From: Halichondria panicea
Taxonomy: Eukaryota > Porifera > Demospongiae > Suberitida > Halichondriidae
Assembly (NCBI RefSeq): GCF_963675165.1
Contig: NC_087377.1
Span: forward strand, 2,009,501-2,073,500
DNA: 64,000 bases
Reading direction: 5' to 3'
Of this stretch, positions 54,020 through 64,000 are shown one piece after another. The number at the start of each line of letters is the position of its first letter. Position 1 is the stretch's first letter. Position numbers and translations under genes: made by a program. Below the pieces are notes generated by a model, which had not been told where the DNA came from, did not search any database, and worked only from the letters and a program-made list of their open reading frames with translations.

Positions 54020-56943
54020 CCACTAGCTACAGTGCACACAGTGGGACCACACTATAGGCTCTGTACACTAGCTACAGTGCACACAGTGGGACCACACTAT
54101 AGGCTCTGTACACTATAGCTACAGTGTACACAGTGGGACCACACTATAGGCTCTGTACACTAGCTACAGTGCACACAGTGAGACCACACTATAGGCTCTG
54201 TACACTAGTCTACAGTGCACACAGTGGGACCACACTATAGGCTCTGTACACCAGCTACAGTGCACACAGTGGGACCACACTATAGGCTCTGTACACTAGC
54301 TACAGTGTACACAGTGGGACCACACTATAGGCTCTGTACACTAGCTACAGTGCACACAGTGGGACCACACTATAGGCTCTGTACACTAGCTACAGTGCAC
54401 ACAGTAGGACCACACTATAGGCTCTGTACACTAGCTACAGTGCACACAGTGGGACCACACTATAGGCTCTGTACACTAGCTACAGTGCATACAGTGGGAC
54501 CACACTATATAGGCTCTGTACACTAGCTACAGTGCACACAGTGGGACCACACTATAGGCTCTGTATGTACTAGCTACAGTGTACACAGTGGGACCACACT
54601 ATAGGCTCTATACACCAGCTACAGTGCACACAGTGGGACCATACTATAGGCTCCGTACACCAGCTACAGTGCACACAGTGGGACCACACTATAGGCTCCG
54701 TACACTAGCTACAGTGCACACAGTGGGACCACACTATAGGCTCTGTACACTAGCTACAGTACACACAGTGAGACCACACTATAAGCTCTGTACACCAGCT
54801 ACAGTGTACACAGTGGGACCACACTATATACTATAGGCTCTGTACACTAGCTACAGTGCACACAGTGGGACCACACTATAAGCTCTGTACACTAGCTACA
54901 GGGTACACAGTGGGACCACACTATAGGCTCTGTACACTAGCTACAGTGCACACAGTGGAACCACGCTACTATAGGCTCTGTACACTAGCTACAGTGCACA
55001 CAGTGGGACCACACTATAGGCTCTGTACACTAGCTACAGTGCACACAGTGGGACCACACTATAGGCTCTGTACACTAGCTACAGTGCACACAGTGGGACC
55101 ACACTATAGGCTCTGTATGTACTAGCTACAGTGTACACAGTGGGACCACACTATAGGCTCTATACACCAGCTACAGTGCACACAGTGGGACCACACTATA
55201 GGCTCTGTACACAAGCTACAGTGGAACCACACTATAGGCTCTGTACACTAGCTACAGTGCACACAGTGGGACCACACTATAGGCTCCGTACACCAGCTAC
55301 AGTGCACACAGTGGGACCACACTATAGGCTCTGTACACTAGCTACAGTGTACACAGTGGGACCACACTATAGGCTCTGTACACCAGCTACAGTGCACACA
55401 GTGGGACCACACTATAGGCTCTGTACACCAGCTACAGTGCACACAGTGGGACCACACTATAGGCTCTGTACACCAGCTACAGTGCACACAGTGGGACCAC
55501 ACTATAGGCTCTGTACACCAGCTACAGTGCACACAGTGGGACCACACTATAGGCTCTGTACACTAGCTACAGTGTACACAGTGGGACCACACTATAGGCT
55601 CTGTACACTAGCTACAGTGCACACAGTGGGACCACACTATAGGCTCTGTACACTAGCTACAGTGCACACAGTGGGACCACACTATAGGCTCTGTACACTA
55701 GCTACAGTGCACACAGTGGGACCACACTATAGGCTCTGTACACTAGCTACAGTGCACACAGTGGGACCACACTATATAGGCTCTGTACACTAGCTACAGT
55801 GCACACAGTGGGACCACACTATATAGGCTCTGTACACTAGCTACAGTGCACACAGTGGGACCACACTATAGGCTCTGTATGTACTAGCTACAGTGTACAC
55901 AGTGGGACCACACTATACGCTCTATACACCAGCTACAGTGCACACAGTGGGACCATACTATAGGCTCCGTACACCAGCTACAGTGCACACAGTGGGACCA
56001 CACTATAGGCTCCGTACACTAGCTACAGTGCACACAGTGGGACCACACTATAGGCTCTGTACACTAGCTACAGTACACACAGTGGGACCACACTATAAGC
56101 TCTGTACACCAGCTACAGTGTACACAGTGGGACCACACTACTATAGGCTCTGTACACTAGCTACAGTGCACACAGTGGGACCACACTATAAGCTCTGTAC
56201 ACTAGCTACAGTGCACACAGTGGGACCACACTATAGGCTCTGTACACTAGCTACAGTGCACACAGTGGGACCACACTATAGGCTCTGTATGTACTAGCTA
56301 CAGTGTACACAGTGGGACCACACTATAGGCTCTATACACCAGCTACAGTGCACACAGTGGGACCACACTATAGGCTCTGTACACAAGCTATAGTGGGACC
56401 ACACTATAGGCTCTGTACACTAGCTACAGTGCACACAGTGGGACCACACTATAGGCTCCGTACACCAGCTACAGTGCACACAGTGGGACCACACTATAGG
56501 CTATGTACACTAGCTACAGTGTACACAGTGGGACCACACTATAGGCTCTATACACCAGCTACAGTGCACACACTGGGACCACACTATAAGCTCTGTGCAC
56601 TAGCTACAGTGCACATAGTGTGACCACACTATAGGCTCTGTACACCAGCTACAGTACACACAGTGGGACCACACTATAGGCTCTGTACACTAGCTACAGT
56701 GCACACAGTGGGACCACACTATAGGCTCTGTACACTAGCTACAGTGTACACAGTGGGACCACACTATAGGCTCTGTACACTAGCTACAGTGCACACAGTG
56801 GGACCACACTATAGGCTCTGTACACTAGCTACAGTGCACACAGTGGGACCACACTATAGGCTCTGTACACTAGTTACAGTGCACACAGTGGGACCACACT
56901 ATAGGCTCTGTACACTAGCTACAGTGCATATAGTGGGACCACA
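54020..56943 (+). repeat. 45-bp satellite array, about 65 copies
   Basis: The unit is ACTAGCTACAGTGCACACAG followed by TGGGACCACACTATAGGCTC and TGTAC. Variants (CCAGCTACAG, GTGTACACAG, AGGCTCCGTAC, TATATAGG insertions) recur in the same order at two places (about 54490-54850 and 55775-56140), showing larger blocks were also copied. Single diverged units are at 51146-51190 and 37738-37775. The array ends at the first base of the right duplication copy. Because 45 is divisible by three, long open frames appear by chance. Confidence 0.95.
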
Positions 56944-57269
56944 CTACCTGAGGCGTTGTCTGCAATCACCTGTGTGTGCGTGCGTGGGGGGTGTGTGTGT
57001 GCGTGTTATATCAAACAAATACAAACAAAGTGTCCGTGTACAATAATCATGTCAACTAATTATGTACGACGAGACCAAAGGGAGCAACTGTATAATTGAG
57101 TAGTGCTATGGCGCCCTACAGACTAGGAGGGCACTCACTAGTGTAGTGTTCCAAACACACGTTATAGGCTATCAAACTTTGCTGTGAAAATAAATTATGT
57201 TCTGAAAAAACACATTTTAATTATTATAGCCCCACGCTTTCTTTTATAATTTGTGCTTGTTGATCTAAG

Positions 57270-58075
57270 TTATAGTTAGAACATGGGCATGAGGTATCTA
57301 TGTGTTATAGTGTCCCAAAGCTCGAGGGCTTCTATTTAAACCTATTGGCTACTAGAAATGCACTAGCTTAGCAACAGTCAACCTATATAAACAGCCAACC
57401 TAGCAACTGCATCATTATTCTTTTGAAAACTAATATCTAAAGTTGACATCTCTGTGTCTCTACTAAATCTGTGGTCTCTATTCAAGTCAACCCTGTTCCT
57501 CCACCTCAGTTTGATGGACAAAATTATAGTCCTAGCTCCACCCACAAAACGAAAACATCCAGCTCTTCCCCCAGTTTTGCAGCAAACAAGCCCAGCACAC
57601 TTCCCAAGAAACGAGCGACTCGTACTACTCTCACAAAGCGAAAGGAAGACACCTATAAGCTATAATTTGCAGCAAACAAGCCCAGCAAACGAGCGGCTCC
57701 TACTCTTGAACAAAGCGAAAGGAACTTTAGGAGAAGAAGCCAAACCTAGAATCTCAGCACTTCCATACATCCAGCTCCTCCCCCATGCAGCCTTGCAGCA
57801 AAAAAGCACAGCACACTGCCCAAAAAACGAGCGTCTCCTACTGCTTTCGAACAAAGCCAAAAAAAGAAACTAGAGCTTCTCTCTTTCATTCTAGTTCTGT
57901 TATTATAATTACTAGACAAAGCATCTACATGTAGCTACAATAATTTTTACATGTGTATCTTCTTGTAAATCACAATACAATGTACAATGTTGTAGTTTGT
58001 AGCCCAGAGCAATCTATATAGTACTGGTACTATAGCTCATAGTTCCCTGCTAAATACACTCAAATGGAATCTAAG
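57270..58075. mobile_element. 799-bp insertion flanked by ATCTAAG, right copy only
   Basis: ATCTAAG occurs at 57263-57269 and 58069-58075, and the left copy has a single ATATAAG at 2232-2238. The extra DNA is therefore a clean insertion with a 7-bp target duplication. It contains an open frame (57471-57665) with QFDGQNYSPSSTHKTKTSSS and a basic tail (KKRATRTTLTKRKED), and three imperfect repeats of CAGCAAACAAGCCCAGCA. Terminal inverted repeats are not evident. Element class is unknown. Confidence 0.7.
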
Positions 58076-60504
58076 GACACCATAAATATTATTGTAGCAC
58101 TACCAAACAGCTACTAATAAAATAATTAGCTTTTTGAAATTGGACGTTCCCAACACAAGTTATAGCCCTTCAAAGAAAAACTACGAAAACATGACGACAT
58201 GTAATTAATACATATTTTGGCAACCACCTCTTATATATTATACCCACGTACTTCATATTTCTCACACGTACCTGATAATTAGGAGTGGAGTTGGACGAGG
58301 AGAAGTTAGTGTCCCAGTTATAGAAGCTCAAGTCACTGTGTCTAGGGAGCAGCTTCTTCCGTGACGAGAATATGGGATCAAAATCATCCACCTACAATTA
58401 TCATGTACATGTATAATACCACATAGAAAGTTTTCGTATCAAACGAAAATTAAAACGACGGAATTATTCTACTGCAAGAGATTCAATGCGTCACTATCCT
58501 AAGCTGTTGAGCTGTACTTAAAATACTAAATTGGTAGTTACGAAAATTACCCGCTATACGGCAGTTAGATCATTGGGGTGAGGTATAATTTTATGTTATA
58601 AATACATGTTAGGATCAACCACCTTTATTACTGGTAGTACCTTGAGTCGATGTGCATAGTCAATGTATCCTGATATCTCCTATACTTATTGATTGAATGG
58701 CAGGGAATACTCAGACCATCGAAAGAATTGCAAGTTGATATAAATAATTATGCTATTATTATATACTTGCGATGAGCTCCTCAATCAGAAAGTTTCAGTT
58801 TCGCTTCTTTGTAGGACACATAGATGACGATACAGCGCTAATTGAAGCGAAGCTATCAAAGGACCGATTGGTGAGTAACTTAGCATCCGATGACTTGATA
58901 AATTATAAATGTAATGATTAGATTTGTTGAATGTACACAAATTAAAGATGTCAACCGCGAGATGCTGTAGATGTAGAACTGGCACCTGTCAGTCGTGTGT
59001 GTGCCATAAGAAAGGCAGCCCCTGCTCATACTGCCCCCTGCACATACTGCCCCCCAGGGTCTTCGTGCACAAACAAGGTTAGTCCCTATATAGTAGATCT
59101 ATTCTAGTGGGTGGGGGGAAGCAGTTAATTGTCTCCACCCTCGACCTCACTTCCGCGATCACTTTAAATCAACTAACGTAAATGTTGATTATCTTTTTAA
59201 CATTAGTATAATTATGTATTAGAAAATGGAAATAGCGAAAAAATAATTGAAATAATTATCAAAAACGGTACCTTTATAATTATTATCACCGTGTTATCTT
59301 ATTCTATTGTTTTGGAACTTCTCCAACTTGTACTTATTGTGTTTCATTTTGGCTAGTTGAGTTTACCATTGTTTATTCCATTCCTAAAAGGCATTAACAA
59401 AATTGAACAATAGTTATGTACTGGGGACCCCATGATGGAAATGCTGTGCTTGCAAGAGATATGAAGGTACGTTGGGGTAGAATGGTAACTGCTTATATAG
59501 AAAACGGGATTGCCGTTTCTCGTTTCATGCCTTTTTTACGTATTTAACCACCTTTGCAGCAAACCACAATGAAGCCCTGAAAACAATGGGAGAAGAGGAA
59601 TTCAAGAGGGGCTCGGCACTGACTAGGTAGCCCTATAGTAAAATACTAGTATAACCTGTTTGGTTGTCTGGTTTGATGTCTGACAACTGCTCTACTGTTT
59701 GGTGGCTTCGCGTTGTGCTGAAGTTGTTTGACTGGTGAGTAGTTTGTTCATAGTGGAAAAGTATGCCATTCCTTGAAGAGAAACATGTGCAACTTTTGAG
59801 ATCTAGCGGCCTTGTTGGAAAAGTGCAGCTTTCCACTGATATGTCTCAAGATGACTATAAATTATGGCCGCAGTGTCATCACATCCAAGGGTATAGGTGG
59901 GTATGCAGAAGCAAAGGAAACACAACATTTTTTGTAAGACAGAGTCTTGATACCTAAATCAGACGCGGGAGCAGAGATATAGAGCAATCGCCTAAGGTAC
60001 ATAAATACTTCCTAAGATGAAGACTTACACTGACTGAACTACTTCTATATGCAGACGAGTGCACGAGTTGCACAGATATACAAGGAGTTGCTGTAATTTT
60101 CTTACACTTTGTGGTGTAGTTCAAAAAAGTTCGAAATATATATGGAAAAAGACGAAGTTACAGTAGAAATCTAAAAGTTGAACATTATAAATTATAAATG
60201 TCAGGCCATATTAGGATGCCAAGTTGTATTACCATCACTAGGCACTTGTGAAAAGAAAATTAAAGAAACTGCATGCTATGCAGGTCATCAAGAGATTGTG
60301 ACTTACTTGAGAAGGTTCGATGTAGCACTGGTAAGTGATGTCGTTATAATTATTTGTATATTAATAATTGGTATTGGTAGACATAATAGCGAAAAAATGT
60401 TTAGAGATAAATTGCAAATTTGCTATACCATAAATGTTATTATTATAATAAGATCAGGGAGAGCAAGGGTGATGCTGCCAAACTCGGATATTAATTTTGA
60501 AAAG

Positions 60505-60960
60505 GATAGCTTCAGTATAGGTTTGCTTAGGCTAGTTAGTACAGCAGTGGATATCATGAGCCACCATTGAACTTGTAAACGTGTGTGTAGGTGAAGAACG
60601 TTTCCCGGGAAAAGGGCGTCTGCTGATACGACCTCGCAGAGAAGTTTCGGCAGATCCTGATTGAACTATGTCACCGTGAGAACATTGAGAACACTTACTT
60701 AGTGTCTATAGCACTTTGTGCCTTCGTATAATATTGTTTGTGTACATAATTGTGAATGTTTGTAAACAATCGCTAATTAGTTGGGGGTGGTCAGTTGCTA
60801 GGTAACGATGATGATGTCATGGTACCCCCGGGGTCTGGGCTACCTGTAGGAAATAGTTACGAGTGATTTCAATGTATGGTTCATAAGATATGGATTTTTA
60901 AAGAAAAACATGTATTAATTCTGTATTATTTTGTTTTAATTAAAGCCGGGAAAGGGTTAA
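60505..60960. mobile_element. Truncated piggyBac-like element at a TTAA site
   Basis: In inverted orientation it matches roughly 1000-1465 of the 999-1907 element and ends GGGAAAGGGTTAA at 60960, followed by AAGAGACGCG. The left duplicate has TTAA at 4848-4851 followed by the same AAGAGACGC, that is, the unoccupied site. The other terminus is missing, and about 215 bp of left-copy flank (4632-4847) is absent too, so a deletion followed insertion. Confidence 0.8.
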
Positions 60961-61923
60961 AAGAGACGCGTTCACAGGGTGGAAGAATTTATGCAGGCAA
61001 GTAACTCAGAAACTGCAACTTACAGAGCTCTTGTGAAACTAATCCAGATTATAAAAAACAATTATTGTACTATAATTATATACATTCAATCGTATGCTCG
61101 AATTTCGATTGATATACGAACGAGTAAATATGACATTGCTAGTAAAGTGTTCAAACAGTGCCAAGAGAATGGTAACATAAATTAAGACGATTCTTTCCTT
61201 AAATTCCACTTGAGTGATGGCAATCTTCACTGATTCTCTCAACAACCAATCTTCTGATTCAAGTTAATAACAACTCCAAAAACTAGTAAATGCAGTTAAA
61301 ATGAGAACAGCTTTATTATATATACAACGATAAGCACAAAAATGTTCCAGTTTAAAATGGTTGGCTCCAGCCATGGGTTGTAGTCAGGCACGATTTGAGA
61401 TATAAAATGAGGACTGTAAAAGAAATCGTGGCAGTGGGAAGTGGCCTTCAAGAAGGGCTGAAAGCAGTGGGCAGCGGAACTCAAGAAGGTGGTTCTTGTG
61501 TCAGCCTATAGGCATGGTGATTGGTTTAGTAGTACACGTCTATTATCGTTACGTGCAGACATTGAATATGAGTAAACGAGCTGGAGAGTGCGACTATTAG
61601 CGACATTCGATTATACGTGTCTAAATAATGCAAACATTCATTTACGTGGTATATTCGTTTTGTGAGATCTTCACCAAAAAGATGGTTGTTGCAGTGCTCC
61701 AGTGCTCAAAGCGCCGCCAACCCAACAGCAAACTATATTTATGCAGGCAACAGGAAGTGTCAGCGTAAGTATATAAGATATAAACATAAACTGTCACGTC
61801 TATAGCCAGGATTGTACTACATGTATGTACAAAATAATATACAAATGTACGGCTATAATTTTAGTCTATATAATTATAATTATTATGGTCAAACCTGCTA
61901 AACCCACATCATTGACACCTCAG

Positions 61924-62269
61924 ATCTACTTGTGGATAGCGCTGATTCTGGTAGACTAGAAGAATCATGAGTACAGTTGGATGAGCTTCTGGTGGAGGAT
62001 AAACTCACTGGAGTACCCCTACTAGTGTTTGCAAATAAACAAGACCTAGGGATGGCTTTAAAAGCTGATGATGTAAGTGTACTATTCCGTTTATTCTAGC
62101 TGAGAGTAGACCTTATAGTTACATGACTGATGTACCTACAAGAATTGTGTGATCATCATTGCATGTAATTCATTCCCCACAGATCAGCAACGATATGAAG
62201 CTAACTGAGCTGACTGACAGACGATGGCAGATACAACCATGCTCGGCCAAAACTGAAGAAGGGATTGCG
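61924..62269 (+). pseudogene. ARL3: ARL3-type fragment with nonsense codon (right copy)
   Basis: Exons 61924-62072 and 62183-62269 match the left pair. The codon CGA after GRLEES (6180-6182) is TGA here (61968-61970), so the frame stops before NKQD. Splice sites are unchanged. Confidence 0.75.
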
Positions 62270-64000
62270 GTGAGTAGGACACTTAGCCCTAGCTATCAGC
62301 GAGAATATTAGAATATTGTACCATTGAGTCTGGTTTTGGGTACCATAGAGCTGTGCCTATTGGAATTATTATACGTACTAGGTAATTGTACATGCTTTGA
62401 TGTTTACTCACTGTAAAGGGTGGATGGTAAAAAGTGAGTAGTTGCTAATTTAAGTATAATACCAGACTTAGACCAACTGCAGTACTTACAGCATGCATTT
62501 GAGAGCAGTATACATACATATACAATGTGCCATGAATAACTTTGATCTCAACATGCATGATGGGATAGACTGGGTACTCAAGAGTGTAAAGGCATCGTCT
62601 AAAAACTAATCTGCTTCCAATCATAGGCATACCCACTGAACACTTGACTTACATGTACATCATAAGTTATGTAACCTCGATAAAAATCCATGAGTTTGAG
62701 TTCTCAACTGCGCTTCAATGTTTGCCAATCTCTACACTAACACGTTACAATGTACAGATCCTGCCTTTTACTAGCCATACATAATTAAGATGCAATCACT
62801 TTGTAACTTATGTTTACTGAACTAATACATTGTGTTATTTCTGTAAGTATACTTTAATTCAGAATAACGGCCGCGATTTGTGGGCTGGGGGCTTTAAGAA
62901 TTCAATAATAATAACTCCAAAAACTAGTAAATGCAGTAAAAATGAGAACACAGCTTTATTATACGACAAGCACAAAAGTGTTCCAGTTTCAAATGTATAT
63001 AATCAAAACCAGAAATTTTTGCATTTGGCGACAAATGAATTTCAGCTGCAATCAGTCAGAGATGAGCAGAAGTCAAGATTAAACGTCAGGGTGAGAATTT
63101 ATAGTAACCATGGCAATATGCCAATTCAAAAGGTGAGGGGCGCCAAAATTAAAAATAGCACCAATGTTTTTTTTTGCTTGATTTTTAGCCAGGTTGAGCC
63201 ACAGTATCGCATGAGGTCAATATAATACCACACAGCACGATTATCATATTAAAAATCACCAATAAAATAGATAAGAATTGCCTCTTTGCGAAATATTAGG
63301 CTCCCCAAATTTACCTGCTATAATTATGGTAGGCACTGTTTAGGAAGTTTCTACGTGATTTTAAAGTCTAAAGGGATATAGTTGTAGTATCACGAATGTC
63401 TGAATTATTTGTTTATTTGCCTTTATACCATGAAAATACTTTTAGAACAACCACCCCCGTTCAGAAAACTTCCAAGCAGCTACTACGAACTCCCCCGGTA
63501 AGTTTTAGTTTGTTGGATTGTTTAAAGGGGTCATGAGGGAAGTCGACCACAGCACTTGTCCTCCTACTGTTGCCATAAGAATGAACTGGACAATTGCTAA
63601 TTAACCACACAATAGCATTGGCTTTATTGGATCTAGCATTTCCTCCATTGTTGTCCTTACAACATGGGGTTACGTTAACACACCAATGTCACTCAGTATC
63701 CTATCTGATTTAAGACATGCAATAGTGCAAGGCGTAGCAATTTTAGACAAGTATAGGAGGGCTCAGAGGTTGGCAAGGTGCAACTCTTATTAATGTGGCT
63801 ACCACCATGTGTGGAAATCTTTCAAAAACCGATCATCTTCAACTATAGCTCTGGTCTTCAACGTTTTCCATTTTGATGGAAAGATTATATACTAACATGC
63901 AGGAGGGGGATTCCAGCTCTCGAACCCCCTATAGGCATTATACAGAGGATACTTTACTATCTGCAAATTCTTAATTTCAAAAGCTATATAAATGGCATCA

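Larger units (their letters stand above)
56944..64000 (+). repeat. Right copy of the long direct duplication
   Basis: Counterpart of 1914-8280; it continues to the window edge. Coding fragments: 58272-58391 (minus exon), 58772-58870 (first exon), 58948-59077 (Cys-rich exon with small tandem duplication near 59020-59055), about 60256-60331 (ankyrin-like), 61924-62269 (ARL3). Some right-copy pieces are in better frame (ankyrin-like), others worse (ARL3 stop, Cys-rich tail). Confidence 0.95.

Noticed and set aside
54215-57046. Long plus-strand open frames with the repeated peptide LATVHTVGPHYRLCT
   Set aside because: The 45-bp period is divisible by three, so frames stay open by arithmetic. There is no start context, splice site or complexity; it is a satellite.
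1-64000. tRNA or rRNA genes
   Set aside because: I did not find a cloverleaf with A/B boxes or rRNA signature sequence by eye; a covariance-model scan would be needed to exclude small RNAs.

Overview
The window is eukaryotic, animal-like DNA: AT-rich, with short GT-AG introns, many small exons, dense miniature transposons and tandem repeats. Gene content (an ankyrin/Roc-COR/death-domain protein, DNA primase large subunit, AP endonuclease, ARL3) together with tiny introns points to an early-branching animal. A demosponge is my best guess, but that is an inference. There are few intact genes and many gene fragments.

Layout. (1) 1-1907: miniature-element debris and a complete non-autonomous piggyBac-like element ending in TTAA. 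(2) 1914-8280: the left copy of a long direct duplication whose other copy fills 56944-64000. It carries scattered exons, a Cys-rich exon, an ankyrin remnant and the C-terminal half of an ARL3-type GTPase. (3) 9880-11465: PRIM2 lacking its N-terminal part and carrying an apparent 13-base frameshifting deletion. (4) 12361-13282, minus strand: the last two exons of an APEX1-type endonuclease, with Arg at the catalytic His. (5) 13.5-30.3 kb: a divergent array of decaying small gene units that combine a Cys-rich exon, a linker exon and four RRM exons (minus strand to the left of about 18 kb, plus strand to the right). A 3.0-kb CACTA-like element holding a 131-bp minisatellite interrupts it. (6) 31.4-38 kb: an old copy of the sequence upstream of PRIM2, a LINE 3' end interrupted by a Mutator-like element with a 9-bp target duplication, and several foldback elements.

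(7) 38.6-50.9 kb, minus strand: the main gene. Frame-compatible exons encode the C-lobe of an AAK1/GAK-type kinase, a short linker, five tandem 30-nt microexons, ankyrin repeats, a Ser/Thr-rich linker, a long Roc-COR exon and a death domain. The order resembles DAPK1, but the kinase family is different. (8) 52.8-53.45 kb: a second death-domain 3' end with no head. (9) 54.0-56.9 kb: about 65 copies of a 45-bp satellite that end where the right duplication copy begins.

The two duplication copies differ by at least three clean transposon insertions, a nonsense mutation and small indels. They are either a young segmental duplication or two haplotypes joined in the assembly; the sequence alone does not decide. 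Transposition, tandem duplication and loss of 5' gene ends dominate the window. The Roc-COR/death-domain gene is the only large locus that looks largely intact.
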